This document shows, in pieces, positions 1 through 8,279 of a stretch of 21,912 nucleotides of DNA; position 1 is the stretch's first letter; the number at the start of each line of letters is the position of its first letter. The notes beneath the pieces are model-generated. The model was not told where the DNA came from. It worked only from the letters and a program-made list of their open reading frames with translations, and made no database searches. The DNA is taken from positions 1 through 21,912 of IMG/VR virus record IMGVR_UViG_3300037585_003867; one strand, written 5' to 3'. The position numbers and the translations under genes were made by a program. This stretch comes from a virus.

Positions 1-771
1 GTTACTATCAGCTGATCCATCAGCACTTCCGTTACGGATTTCACCAAGAAGCATCATCATTTCACGACGATCTTCAAAACGAGCGCGAGCCTCCTGCTCA
101 CCCTTCATAAACCAACGGTACTCACCATTACCTAAGTTTACCCAACCGATATTTGTTGCTTGTGATCCGTTAACCTCATAACGATCTTTTACGATCATAA
201 ATGGGTTACGGTACTTAATAGCCCCCATATCGTCATAGGCTGTAGGTTGATTAGTTCCCTGAGCGTACATGTTACCGAGCTTAATCCACTCACCAGTAGC
301 TCCATTGTGTGTGTCTTTAGTAGCTGTTCCGCCGTCAAGCCTAGAAAGCACAACTTGTGATGCTCCTCCTACGCCATATCCACCAGACCTTACAATAAAT
401 CGTGTTCCAGTGTCGCTATCCATTATAACGTCATTAGCCTGTACGTTAGATGTGAAGCTGTCTGCTCCTGCCGCTACGGTCAAGTCGTTTCCGTTTTGTG
501 TAATATTAGCTGTTTCATATGAATAAGACTTGTGACGCCTTCCAATCTCCCACCAATCTACTTGGTCAGAGGATCCACCGCTATTTACTGCGCCTGTTAG
601 TTTAAGAAATCCAGTAATACCTTGATCACCGTATGTCTCAACGAGGTTAGGCATAACCTCATCTTTAGTTGTTTTAATAAGAGTATCTACAGTTGTGTAT
701 GTTTCTGGTTTGATTAGAAACGATCCAGCTGCCCCTGCGGGTTCAATACTGCTTGATGCTATTGTAGCCAT
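1..771 (-). CDS. Major capsid protein, C-terminus cut off by window edge
   Basis: Open frame of 257 codons from the ATG at 771 to base 1 with no stop, so the 3' end lies outside the window. It should build the icosahedral head shell. The visible part starts MATIASSSIEPAGAAG, has an acidic/polar N-arm, a region DQVDWWEIGRRHKSY (about residues 70-84) and, near residue 228, the stretch YRWFMKGEQEARARFEDRRE followed by MMMLLGE. That pattern (aromatic, Lys/Glu, then an RF..RREM helix) is what I associate with HK97-fold major capsid proteins of Bacteroidota podophages. Position supports it: last of the head genes, directly after a scaffold-like gene with a 13-base gap. The leader is A-rich without a Shine-Dalgarno. 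The family call rests on recalled patterns, not on a search. Confidence 0.8.
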   Translation of the reverse strand, partial: MATIASSSIEPAGAAGSFLIKPETYTTVDTLIKTTKDEVMPNLVETYGDQGITGFLKLTGAVNSGGSSDQVDWWEIGRRHKSYSYETANITQNGNDLTVAAGADSFTSNVQANDVIMDSDTGTRFIVRSGGYGVGGASQVVLSRLDGGTATKDTHNGATGEWIKLGNMYAQGTNQPTAYDDMGAIKYRNPFMIVKDRYEVNGSQATNIGWVNLGNGEYRWFMKGEQEARARFEDRREMMMLLGEIRNGSADGSADSN

Positions 772-784
772 ATTTTCTTATTTT

Positions 785-1885
785 TTAAGTGTTAAATGTC
801 ATTTTAGAGCTGTTGCTCCTCATGATCTGTTTCACCTGATCTGCTAGTGCGGAACCTTGTGGCTCCTGCCCCAACTGCGGTGATTTGTTTGAAATATTTG
901 CCGCCTTATTTACTATTCCACGTTGCCCGTCGCTGAGCCCCTGTGTGTAAGCTGAAGAGACTATCTTATCGACATTATCTCTTATTGCCATCGTAGATGA
1001 GAGGGCATCGAAATCCCAGTTACCATCCTCCTTAACAAAAGAGTCAAAGAAGGTGTCTAACTTAGAATTGTTTTCTTTTAGTTGATTTCTGTAGTTTTCA
1101 TCTAGCCCAAAAGTAAATTTTTTGTCGCCACCAAGGTCAAACTCTAGACCTTCTAACGCATCTACTTCTTTAGACATATCAGATAACCACTGATCGTTAA
1201 TAAAAGATTTATCTGCTTGTGATTGAGATTCAGGGGCTTGATATTGAGAACGTAAGTTCTCTATAGAATTCCTAGCCTTCTGTGCCTCCATCTTAAGCTG
1301 AAGTTTAGCAACATTAACTTCTTGTTCAGACGCTAGGTCTGCATCAAGGTTATACTTGCTGTTAAGAAGCAGTTCCACCTCATCAGCCGAAAGGCTTGGG
1401 TTCTCAGTGGCCATTTGCACTTTTACTGCCGTTAAATCGTCCATCTCAGACGGATTTAATGACTGGTACGTAAACCAATCCTGAGGGTTCCTACCAGTTT
1501 CTTGTACGAACTTGGCAATCGCCTCCACCCTTTCATCAAGCTGTGGTGCTTCTTGTGGTGCAGTGTTGAACTCGTCTAAAGAAGATACCTTCCTCCCAAG
1601 CTTCTCGCTTAAGAATCCGAAGACCGCTTCTTCAATCTCGCTATCTGAGTACTGCGGGCTCTCATCACTTACAACATCCTCTTGTTGCGGTTGTGATTGT
1701 TCCGTGTTTACCTGTGGTTCGCTCTGTGGAGCTACCTCTGGGGTAATAATCTCTCCAACTGGAGGAGACTCCTGTACGGGAGCCTCTGTTGTTGGTGTTT
1801 CTGTTTGCTGTGTGTCTGCCTGCATTGAGGCAGCAAGTTGTTCGGGAGTATCAAAGATCTCCGCTTTTTCAAATTGTTCTTCCAT
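785..1885 (-). CDS. Probable capsid scaffolding protein
   Basis: A 366-residue, strongly acidic protein without membrane segments. Residues 1-80 are disordered-looking and rich in Glu, Gln, Pro, Thr and Ser. Residues 80-250 look helical (for example VFGFLSEKLGRKVSSLDEF, then EVNVAKLQLKMEAQKARNSI). The C-terminus is short and mixed-charge, ending KQIMRSNSSKMTFNT. This make-up and the location immediately before the major capsid gene are typical of internal scaffolds that shape the procapsid and leave before DNA packaging. No protease active-site signature (serine-type prohead protease) is recognisable, so a separate or absent protease is likely. An alternative is an internal head protein. Function is inferred mainly from position and composition. 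Confidence 0.7.
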   Translation of the reverse strand: MEEQFEKAEIFDTPEQLAASMQADTQQTETPTTEAPVQESPPVGEIITPEVAPQSEPQVNTEQSQPQQEDVVSDESPQYSDSEIEEAVFGFLSEKLGRKVSSLDEFNTAPQEAPQLDERVEAIAKFVQETGRNPQDWFTYQSLNPSEMDDLTAVKVQMATENPSLSADEVELLLNSKYNLDADLASEQEVNVAKLQLKMEAQKARNSIENLRSQYQAPESQSQADKSFINDQWLSDMSKEVDALEGLEFDLGGDKKFTFGLDENYRNQLKENNSKLDTFFDSFVKEDGNWDFDALSSTMAIRDNVDKIVSSAYTQGLSDGQRGIVNKAANISNKSPQLGQEPQGSALADQVKQIMRSNSSKMTFNT

Positions 1886-1904
1886 TATATTAAATTATTG
1901 TTTG

Positions 1905-2282
1905 TTATCCTGCGTATGCGAAACCAGTAAAGGTGCCGTCACCTCTTAAGCTGTCAAATCTACCATAAATAGTTTGACCTGCAATCATGGTTAAATTAAC
2001 CTCTTCTGAAGAGATCCTTTCATAAAAACCAACAGCATCACCAGCCGCTGCAGCCTCATCAGCATAAGCACTACCTGTGTTGGGGTCAATATATTTAACA
2101 ACATCACTAGCTGATGCTGAATCAATATCAATATATGTAAAGTTTCCTCCACCTTTCACTTTTACAACCCCCGCAATACTACACGTAACAGCAAAAAACT
2201 TTCCATTCTTTGGAGCTACGCTTGTGGTTGCACCTGTGCTGATTTCGTAAATGCTTCCAGGTAGCTGATTATGTAAATTCAT
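1905..2282 (-). CDS. Small beta-rich virion protein, possible head decoration
   Basis: 125 residues, starting MNLHNQLPGSIYEISTG, alternating beta-type hydrophobic residues with Gly/Ser/Ala, no Cys-pair motif and no membrane segment. It ends with an aromatic Gly-rich tail (GTFTGFAYAG). The gene sits between two related 135-residue proteins and the scaffold gene, where head decoration, head-fibre or head-completion proteins are usually coded. I do not recognise the family. The expected partner is the capsid shell or neck, by position only. Confidence 0.55.
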   Translation of the reverse strand: MNLHNQLPGSIYEISTGATTSVAPKNGKFFAVTCSIAGVVKVKGGGNFTYIDIDSASASDVVKYIDPNTGSAYADEAAAAGDAVGFYERISSEEVNLTMIAGQTIYGRFDSLRGDGTFTGFAYAG

Positions 2283-2292
2283 ATCTTATTTA

Positions 2293-2700
2293 TTATGCTA
2301 ATGATACTGCTGAGTTGTCTAATCCGAATACACCGTACTCAATTAGTGTATCAACCCTAGTAGCGATGCACTCATACGTTTTATCCACTGCAACGGGAAT
2401 AAAAGCGAATTCACCACCACCAATCTTTGCAGCCAAAGCGGTGTTTGATTCTGTTTCGTTTCTTAGATAGATGTAATTTTCTTTCTCTGTTTCAAGGTTT
2501 TTTATATATACGTAAGCGCTCTCTAACTTGTCGTTAGCTTTATATATAACCAAGTCATCCGTATCCGCAGCCGTGCCTTTTACTTTGGCGCGCACTAAGC
2601 TACCTGCATCTGCAAGTAAATTAACGGTTACAGATAAGTCTAATGCAGATGTAAGAACATCCGCACTTGTAAGAGAAAGTGTTGCTTTTACCGTAGCCAT
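2293..2700 (-). CDS. Small virion protein, paralogue of the next gene
   Basis: 135 residues beginning MATVKATLSLTSADVLTSAL. The start matches the neighbouring protein coded at 2701-3108 (MATTTATLTLSSADLTGDQL), and both have a central YIKNLETEKENYIYLRN-type segment aligned with YLKNTSSTASEFFTLSIN, a Gly-Glu-[FW]-A-F-[IL]-P motif (GGEFAFIPVAVD versus AGDWAFLPWGAH) and a C-terminal hydrophobic strand. So the two are tandem duplicates on an all-beta fold. Likely a multi-copy structural component of the head or appendage; exact role unknown. The genes abut: the start here (2700) directly follows the stop of the gene before it. Confidence 0.6.
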   Translation of the reverse strand: MATVKATLSLTSADVLTSALDLSVTVNLLADAGSLVRAKVKGTAADTDDLVIYKANDKLESAYVYIKNLETEKENYIYLRNETESNTALAAKIGGGEFAFIPVAVDKTYECIATRVDTLIEYGVFGLDNSAVSLA

Positions 2701-3108
2701 TTATGATACCTGGTAAATAAGCATATACTCTAGAGTCATTGTTGTATCCACGCTTGGGGTGATCTTAACGTCATTATCCGCATCGTGTGCTCCCCATGGA
2801 AGGAATGCCCAATCACCAGCATATAGCCTACCTACCTCCTCAGCGTTAATTGATAACGTGAAGAATTCAGATGCTGTTGAGCTAGTGTTTTTTAAATAAA
2901 TCTTGTGTGATCCTGTAGCAGCATAGTCGTTACCGTCAAATAAGACGTATTGAGCAGTAGCTGTTGTTGTCTTTCTCCCTACACCAGATGTCTCTGACAT
3001 CCCTGTAGCTGTACCAGCTTTTGTAAGCGTAGCAATAGTGGTAAGAGCTAATTGATCCCCAGTGAGGTCAGCACTTGAAAGTGTTAATGTTGCAGTTGTC
3101 GTTGCCAT
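2701..3108 (-). CDS. Small virion protein, first of the tandem pair
   Basis: 135 residues, all-beta composition, with the start MATTTATLTLSSADLTGDQL and the central GDWAFLPWG motif shared with its neighbour at 2293-2700. A related pattern (start MATLTVSIKEELTLNG, later AGDSWIGGNSLMYAD) is also seen in the protein coded at 19080-19505, so the fold may be used three times. A TATATTTG box on the minus strand at 3143-3136 lies 27 bases before the ATG and may start a transcript for the capsid genes. Probably a repeated surface or head component. The function is not recognised; paralogy is seen directly in the sequences. Confidence 0.6.
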   Translation of the reverse strand: MATTTATLTLSSADLTGDQLALTTIATLTKAGTATGMSETSGVGRKTTTATAQYVLFDGNDYAATGSHKIYLKNTSSTASEFFTLSINAEEVGRLYAGDWAFLPWGAHDADNDVKITPSVDTTMTLEYMLIYQVS

Positions 3109-3135
3109 TTCTTTTTTTGTTGAATGTTATACCTG

Positions 3136-3143
3136 CAAATATA
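3136..3143 (-). promoter_or_regulatory. Candidate -7 promoter box before the head-gene block
   Basis: TATATTTGC read on the minus strand, in one of the few gene-free gaps of the module (3109-3172), 27 bases before the ATG at 3108. It matches the Bacteroidota -7 consensus TAnnTTTG. No TTG is seen at the usual distance upstream, so it is weaker than the promoters at the right end. It could boost transcription of the scaffold and capsid genes. Confidence 0.4.
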
Positions 3144-3172
3144 ACGATTATTTAGCAACGCTTATTTATGCC

Positions 3173-4537
3173 TTATTGAGGATATACCCGCATGGTTACA
3201 TCTGCAACCATGTTATTATAGTTAACAGATTCAGTAGTTGTAGCTTGACCTATAAAATCAACAGTTCCAGTTGATTTTATCTCACCCCCTAACAAAAACA
3301 TATGCTGTTTGGCGAACCCATTTGCCGCCCCTATGTTTTGTGAGAAAGAGAAAGGCATTTTAGTAACCTCCTCGCCATCACTTAAAGTAAAGGTTGAGGT
3401 TTCGTTTTTGAATAAAAACTGAACGCCTGTATCTTCATTTATATCATCAACAAACCCATCAAGGAAATCTTCATGAGCATACCAAAAACTTATAGATTGA
3501 CCAGAGGGCGGGTCCATTCTAGGTTTCCACCAAACATGCCCGCTTAGCTCTATCGTCACAGCAGGGGCATCTGCAGGGTGGTCATATGTTAACCACGCAT
3601 CACCATACCCCACATCATCACCATCTTGATAAGAAGATAACGCATCCCCTGCCACCCCATCTAAAAAGGTAGTTCCATTCGAAAAGGCAGTCATGTCGTC
3701 TGGCTCTATTATATACGAAGCGTTGTTTTGTCCATCATCACCAGGTTTTAAGGACATTATATACCCATGAAGAGGTTGAAACCCATAAGCATATTGAGGG
3801 TTTAAATACATCTTGAAAGAGGTTTTTAGTGAATACTTTTGAAAACCTATTAAAAGGTCTTTTAAAGTAGCCGCATACACCTCTAAAGAATCCAACTTCC
3901 CAGTAACAGTATCCGCAACTTTTGGTAATATCTTTACAGCCGAAGCAACAGTACCAGCATTCATTAAACGAATATCTAACCTCCCGTCCTCGGTAGCGTT
4001 TGTAGCATCAACTATTGATGACTCTATTGAGGCATACGTTGTTGTTACACCCCCCGAATCCTCCCCTTCAAACACTATAACACCTAAATTATCTTCGGCT
4101 TCACCATAGTCATCATCTCCAGAAGGCGGCTGCCTTGTCAGGGCAAGAGTGGGGTTAGCTGCCGAACCAGTGTCCTGGTTATAAATTTGCAGTTGGTCAC
4201 ACGTAAAGACTGGGTTAGGTGCAGCACACGACCAAATATTGGCGGAATTAAATGACAGTATAGAGGTAGCGGCAAACACCATTACGTTACCATTGTAGTT
4301 ATGGGTATGAAGTGGAACTCCTGTCCCATCCGACGTAAAATTTGAAGCTGTTATAGTAAGAGCTGCACTTATGGAGTTGTCAGCTGCACGCTCGCCCCCA
4401 ATCGTAAACTTTCTAGAGGCAGTAGAGCCAGCCGTTTGCTTTAAACTAAAACTTCGGTTACTAGCTTCACTTTTTAAACTAGTATTCCCTAAATTAGGTA
4501 CATTATCGGTTAAAGCTACTTCTTTCCAGTTTGCCAT
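3173..4537 (-). CDS. Appendage or tail-fibre-like structural protein
   Basis: 454 residues starting MANWKEVALTDN, the same N-terminal signature as the protein coded at 4912-6249 (MANWKEIAFKSD). This suggests a shared attachment segment with different distal parts. Around residues 145-200 is a pattern common in phage fibres: LGVIVFEGEDSGGVTTTYAS, then a D.T..TEDGRLDIRLMNAG segment. The C-terminal half (from about residue 220) has a different character, with many aromatic residues and Asp/Gly, and may be the receptor-facing domain. Likely part of a tail spike, fibre or head fibre that contacts the host surface. It follows two very small genes by 2 bases. Exact structure is not recognised. Confidence 0.65.
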   Translation of the reverse strand: MANWKEVALTDNVPNLGNTSLKSEASNRSFSLKQTAGSTASRKFTIGGERAADNSISAALTITASNFTSDGTGVPLHTHNYNGNVMVFAATSILSFNSANIWSCAAPNPVFTCDQLQIYNQDTGSAANPTLALTRQPPSGDDDYGEAEDNLGVIVFEGEDSGGVTTTYASIESSIVDATNATEDGRLDIRLMNAGTVASAVKILPKVADTVTGKLDSLEVYAATLKDLLIGFQKYSLKTSFKMYLNPQYAYGFQPLHGYIMSLKPGDDGQNNASYIIEPDDMTAFSNGTTFLDGVAGDALSSYQDGDDVGYGDAWLTYDHPADAPAVTIELSGHVWWKPRMDPPSGQSISFWYAHEDFLDGFVDDINEDTGVQFLFKNETSTFTLSDGEEVTKMPFSFSQNIGAANGFAKQHMFLLGGEIKSTGTVDFIGQATTTESVNYNNMVADVTMRVYPQ

Positions 4538-4539
4538 GA

Positions 4540-4701
4540 TTACTTAGCTACATTTACCTTTTCTTGAATTTTTTGCAAACGGATAAACTCTCTAGATAGA
4601 GCGTCTTGTATATCCACCACATCGCGTGCGCTTTTTGCAGGTATATTCACAGAGTTTAAAACCTCCGTAAGGAAGTGGACTTGATCAATAGTAAGTTTCA
4701 T
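4540..4701 (-). CDS. Small helical protein, 53 residues
   Basis: A 53-codon gene, short enough to be missed by usual length cut-offs. The protein begins MKLTIDQVHFLTEVLNSVNI, then has an R-D-V-V-D-I-Q-D-A-L core and ends QEKVNVAK: an amphipathic, probably all-helical small protein. The ATG follows an A/T-rich leader (AATAAATTAAATTAAA) and the stop lies 2 bases before the start of the 454-residue fibre gene, so it fits the operon tightly. It could be a fibre chaperone or assembly factor, given its place between two fibre genes; that role is inference. Confidence 0.6.
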   Translation of the reverse strand: MKLTIDQVHFLTEVLNSVNIPAKSARDVVDIQDALSREFIRLQKIQEKVNVAK

Positions 4702-4722
4702 TTTAATTTAATTTATTTGTTA

Positions 4723-4899
4723 TCATTTTGAGTTTAGCTGGTTTGTCAGCTTAACAACTATACTTGATAACAAATGTACGTCTTTTCCTCTAAAAGTCGA
4801 CTCCGAAAGTGCAAATAAAAGATGTTCTAATTCATCTTTCGTTAACGTATCCGTACTTATCGCCTGATTTTGCTGGGCTTTCCCCCCTAATATTCCCAT
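4723..4899 (-). CDS. Small helical protein, 58 residues
   Basis: A 58-codon gene beginning MGILGGKAQQNQAISTDTLT, followed by KDELEHLLFALSESTFRGKD and a C-terminal amphipathic helix (VHLLSSIVVKLTNQLNSK). A Gly-rich N-terminus is followed by what looks like two helices. The leader is A/T-rich and the gene lies 12 bases after the stop of the 445-residue fibre gene and 21 bases before the 53-residue gene, in the same direction. The T-K-[DE]-E-L-[EH].LL style resembles small helical phage proteins of unknown function. Coding is supported by spacing and composition, not by recognised homology. Confidence 0.6.
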   Translation of the reverse strand: MGILGGKAQQNQAISTDTLTKDELEHLLFALSESTFRGKDVHLLSSIVVKLTNQLNSK

Positions 4900-4911
4900 T
4901 TTTAATTTTTA

Positions 4912-6249
4912 TTAAGCAACTTGTATAAATAATCTTGATGCAGCACCATTGTCACTTGAACCTGAATTAGTTAGAAACTGAGCCCCGATACCTACATCAA
5001 GGGTGTTATATGATCCCGACCCCTCCCCTGGGTAATTAGCTTGAGCTCCCCCAAATATTACCATAGGGGCTATATTATACCCTTTAGAATAAGCGTCTGA
5101 TACTGTGTCATCAGTTCCATCACCCCCTCTTCCCGCCATAAACCAACCTAAAGTTGTAGACACAGGTGTGGATCCAACGTTTGATATACCTGTAGCCCCA
5201 TCAATAGTGGTAGCTGTATTTTTCCACATAATACGCGGATTCCACGTTACATCCCCAGAAGTGTCATCTCCATCGCCGCCTCCACCATTAGTGCAAACTA
5301 CTATCCCTGAATTAGCCCCTGTAGCTATTGTGCCGTTAGCGGCAGTCGATGGAACGGAAAGCGTTATCGTATTGTCCTGAATAACAAGATCTTGTGTGTT
5401 TAGAGTCGTTGTCGTACCTGTTACAGCTAAGTTACTTACAGTCAATAGGTTATCAGTAGCATTATACGTTATGCCAGGATCGGTGTGGGCTGTAAGGTCC
5501 CCACTCGTTGATGTGAAAAGAGCTACCGAACAGGTCGAATTGGTTGTTGCCGTTACAGAAGAAGCAGCCGATAAAGAGGCTGTACCCGTAAAATTAGTCG
5601 CCACTACTGTGGTAGCAGCTATTGAGGGGACAGCTAGCGTTCCTCCATTTAGATTTTGATCGTAAGTAAATTGACCTGCATCCCCATAAATAGTTGCGTC
5701 ATCGCCTACCGCAGAAGCATAATTAACTGGGAGCGCATCTGTTTGGCTGCTACCATCAGTTACATCCACTGAGGACGTAGAAGACGGATCACCCCACTGT
5801 AAATATTTGTTATCACCCGCCACTACGGTTTTTAAAACCTGACCGTTAGTTCCAGCAGCTAAAGCTGAAGGAGAATAGTCGTCACCTGGTACCGTTGAAG
5901 CTGGTGTTGCGTGGTGGTGGACAAGAAGGGTACCCCCAGCTGAGTCTTCAATCTTTGCTAGGGTAACGTTATCATCTTTAATTTTCGTAGTTACAACCTT
6001 GTCATCAACTATCGTCATTACGGCGTTGGACCCACCTGAAGAATCTAAAGCTATATCCCCAGAGACAGTTAAGACTTTTGCATCACCCCCATCCCCAACA
6101 ACAACTGTGTTGTCGGCCATATCCTGCCAAACAACCTCACCAGCTGTTGTGCCCGATCCAATACCTATTTGCCCTTCTGTCGGTTCATTCGATTGAAGCG
6201 CAGCTGTCGTTAAATCCGATTTAAACGCAATTTCTTTCCAATTAGCCAT
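4912..6249 (-). CDS. Appendage or tail-fibre-like protein with MANWKE start
   Basis: 445 residues, low in charge and rich in Thr, Ser, Gly, Ala and Asp. From the N-terminus: the MANWKEIAF attachment-like segment shared with the 454-residue protein; a collagen-free beta repeat region with GTNGQVLKTVVAGDNKYLQW (about residues 132-151), a spacer common in phage fibres; then TGTTTTLNTQDLVIQDNTIT (about residues 277-296), a motif I associate with fibre and baseplate proteins of marine phages; then a Gly-rich globular C-terminus. Probably a trimeric host-recognition or connector fibre. The start is preceded by a run of A residues on the coding strand (bases 6250-6264), typical for Bacteroidota initiation. 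Confidence 0.7.
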   Translation of the reverse strand: MANWKEIAFKSDLTTAALQSNEPTEGQIGIGSGTTAGEVVWQDMADNTVVVGDGGDAKVLTVSGDIALDSSGGSNAVMTIVDDKVVTTKIKDDNVTLAKIEDSAGGTLLVHHHATPASTVPGDDYSPSALAAGTNGQVLKTVVAGDNKYLQWGDPSSTSSVDVTDGSSQTDALPVNYASAVGDDATIYGDAGQFTYDQNLNGGTLAVPSIAATTVVATNFTGTASLSAASSVTATTNSTCSVALFTSTSGDLTAHTDPGITYNATDNLLTVSNLAVTGTTTTLNTQDLVIQDNTITLSVPSTAANGTIATGANSGIVVCTNGGGGDGDDTSGDVTWNPRIMWKNTATTIDGATGISNVGSTPVSTTLGWFMAGRGGDGTDDTVSDAYSKGYNIAPMVIFGGAQANYPGEGSGSYNTLDVGIGAQFLTNSGSSDNGAASRLFIQVA

Positions 6250-6264
6250 CTTTTTTTTTGTTTT

Positions 6265-7014
6265 TTACACCCCTAAATAAAAGGTTTTGGTGTCGTTATT
6301 AAAATACATCCCTCCCTCCACGGCTATGGGGGCTGAATCACTACCTGCAAATATAAGCTTTTTATCTGTATCGATTGTAAGGGCCTTTTCCGAAGCATCG
6401 GATTCATCTGATGTGGATGTCCAAAACTCCACCCTGCTCCCTATTCCACTACCCACACGGCCATCCGCAACGAATTTTATCGCCGCCCCGTTTTTTTTAT
6501 CCCCGCTAGAGTTAAATCCTATAGAATTTAATTCCCCTAAACTGTCGCCATCTACAAGCGCATCATTAGATTTTTGTCTACTAAAAGTTAACGATGGGGT
6601 ATCTACGCTGTCGAGTTTTTTTAACTGAGCGTCCTCTAAGATAATAGAGCTTACCCAATCGCTTGCGTAATTAGAATCGCTGGTTTTAGCCAAAAGGTTA
6701 TTTGTAGACCCACCAACAGGTAAACCACCCGTAAGGGACGAAAGGGACATCCAATTATCGGTATTTTCCCACCCCGAAGTATCTGTTTTTTTATAAAAAT
6801 ATGGGGTTACGCTGTTTTCATCGTTTTTAACCACGGCCATATATCCTTGGGAACGAAGATTATCAGCTACGCTGTTTCTATTGTCTAGGCTGCTAAAAAC
6901 ACCTACACCTTTTACTTGGCTTCTCCCTGACCTTGAGTTATTATTGCTGTCCGTTAGGTCTAATACGGCTCCTGTTGCGGAGTTTACTCTTACGCTTCCT
7001 GAAAGTATAGGCAT
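6265..7014 (-). CDS. Fibre-like structural protein
   Basis: 249 residues beginning MPILSGSVRVNSATGAVLDL. The central part has LTFSRQKSNDALVDGDSLGE and AAIKFVADGRVGSGIGSRVE followed by FWTSTSDES: the 'simplified-world, low-resolution' beta pattern that precedes the tip or chaperone domain of many phage fibres. The C-terminal 20 residues (about 229-249) have GGMYFNNDTKTFYLGV, matching the usual closing strand 'gmiYfN..tk.fyl'. No intramolecular chaperone (S74 peptidase) domain follows. The gene overlaps the upstream gene by one base (TAATG). Likely an appendage subunit; the receptor is unknown. Confidence 0.65.
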   Translation of the reverse strand: MPILSGSVRVNSATGAVLDLTDSNNNSRSGRSQVKGVGVFSSLDNRNSVADNLRSQGYMAVVKNDENSVTPYFYKKTDTSGWENTDNWMSLSSLTGGLPVGGSTNNLLAKTSDSNYASDWVSSIILEDAQLKKLDSVDTPSLTFSRQKSNDALVDGDSLGELNSIGFNSSGDKKNGAAIKFVADGRVGSGIGSRVEFWTSTSDESDASEKALTIDTDKKLIFAGSDSAPIAVEGGMYFNNDTKTFYLGV

Positions 7015-8276
7015 TAGCTTGTTGTTATTTCTAATTTATTCCCAGCCGCAAAAGCTTGGGTTTGATTCGATTTATAAATATAGTGAATTTGAGTTAACCC
7101 CCAGGAGTTGGTTCGGTTAAATTCCCCTACAAGAGTAAAATCCCCTAGCACAGGAAAATTCTGGTTTTCTATAGAGTCTATATAACCTAAAGCTTTAGGA
7201 TAGGATATATACGTGTATTGCCCTGCACTATCCGAAGCTGCACCTGTGGTTAAATCAAAAGCCCCTGTAGACACAAACTCCGTGTCATCTATATTACCAT
7301 ATTCAGTAGCCCCTGACATTATAGAGTTAAAATTGCTGTCTTCCCCAGCGTTAAGGTTGATATTACTTGTGGATAAAACAACCCTATATTTCCATGACAC
7401 CGATATATTGTTTGATGTTATGGAATAGGTTGCCCCTATAGAAGTGTTGCCTGAGTCGACAGCGCTAAGACTAAACGTGTCCGTTTCTAAACTGTTATAC
7501 TCTAAATTTTGGTTAGACATATCTAGGTCGGCAAAATTACCATTAAACCCTTCCTCCGCAAACCCCTCTAAAGTAGACATCGCGGCACCGTCTCTAAGCA
7601 ACTTTATACTCCCTTCTTGAATCTGTGAAGCCGCTGTAGTAGCAAAATCCACCCCGTTAAAAACTATATTAGACCCCACTTCAACGGAAACGTCCACCTC
7701 AGAAGACTGAGCTGTACCCACACCTTCTGCAACAAATTTTATATTATTTAAGGTTAAAGTAGCCTCAACATATGGGTTTAATATCTGACTAAGTATAGTT
7801 GTGACGGAGGTTCCAGCCTCATACGTTTGGTTTAAAATAGTATCAAAAGCGCTGTCGGTATTTGTTACGTTTATTCCAGCATTTGTATTCTGTGAACCCG
7901 CTACAACAGAAAACTGATCTGCAAAAACAAAGCTATTTGAGGAGGAGTCATATACTAAAACCTGCTGACTAGAAGGGGTGCCAGAAACGTTTACAAGATC
8001 CTCTAGATTCCATTGTATCGGAGATTGAACACCTGTAGATACAGTAACAGAGTTACTTAATTGACTCACTGTACTTACCACAGAATTGCTCTGAGATATA
8101 GTTATGCCTGAAGAGGGTGATGCAGCAAGAGTAACAGAAGGAGCAGATTCCGCAGACACAGATATAGCGGTTGAGCTATCCGCCGTAGCAACGACAGTGT
8201 TAATTGAATTTGAAGCTTCGACAACAACAGAGGGGCCGTCACCGTTACTAACAGTAAGGTTGATAGCGTCTGCCAT
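7014..8276 (-). CDS. Appendage or baseplate-like beta protein
   Basis: 420 residues, Ser/Thr/Asn/Val-rich, almost without Lys, Cys or Trp. An N-terminal low-complexity segment (residues 1-85, many S-V-T repeats) leads into the connector NLEDLVNVSGTPSSQQVLVY (about residues 90-109), the 'LxDLxDV..GP..GQVLVYd' signature of phage fibres. Residues about 150-420 look like Ig-type beta domains (for example EATLTLNNIKFVAEGVGTAQ). It ends with a Tyr/Asn-rich domain. It lies between the small protein next to the portal and other fibre genes, so it may be a connector or distal fibre of the tail. The exact role is not recognised. Confidence 0.65.
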   Translation of the reverse strand: MADAINLTVSNGDGPSVVVEASNSINTVVATADSSTAISVSAESAPSVTLAASPSSGITISQSNSVVSTVSQLSNSVTVSTGVQSPIQWNLEDLVNVSGTPSSQQVLVYDSSSNSFVFADQFSVVAGSQNTNAGINVTNTDSAFDTILNQTYEAGTSVTTILSQILNPYVEATLTLNNIKFVAEGVGTAQSSEVDVSVEVGSNIVFNGVDFATTAASQIQEGSIKLLRDGAAMSTLEGFAEEGFNGNFADLDMSNQNLEYNSLETDTFSLSAVDSGNTSIGATYSITSNNISVSWKYRVVLSTSNINLNAGEDSNFNSIMSGATEYGNIDDTEFVSTGAFDLTTGAASDSAGQYTYISYPKALGYIDSIENQNFPVLGDFTLVGEFNRTNSWGLTQIHYIYKSNQTQAFAAGNKLEITTS

Positions 8277-8279
8277 GAT

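Noticed and set aside
1512-1949. 145-residue plus-strand frame, Cys/Ser-rich
   Set aside because: It is the reverse reading of the scaffold-like gene; its odd composition comes from the Glu/Gln/Pro-rich codons of the other strand and it has no leader or neighbours in its direction.
6348-6355. TATATTTGC promoter-like box on the minus strand
   Set aside because: It lies inside the coding part of a fibre-like gene with no fitting TTG and no nearby start; probably chance.
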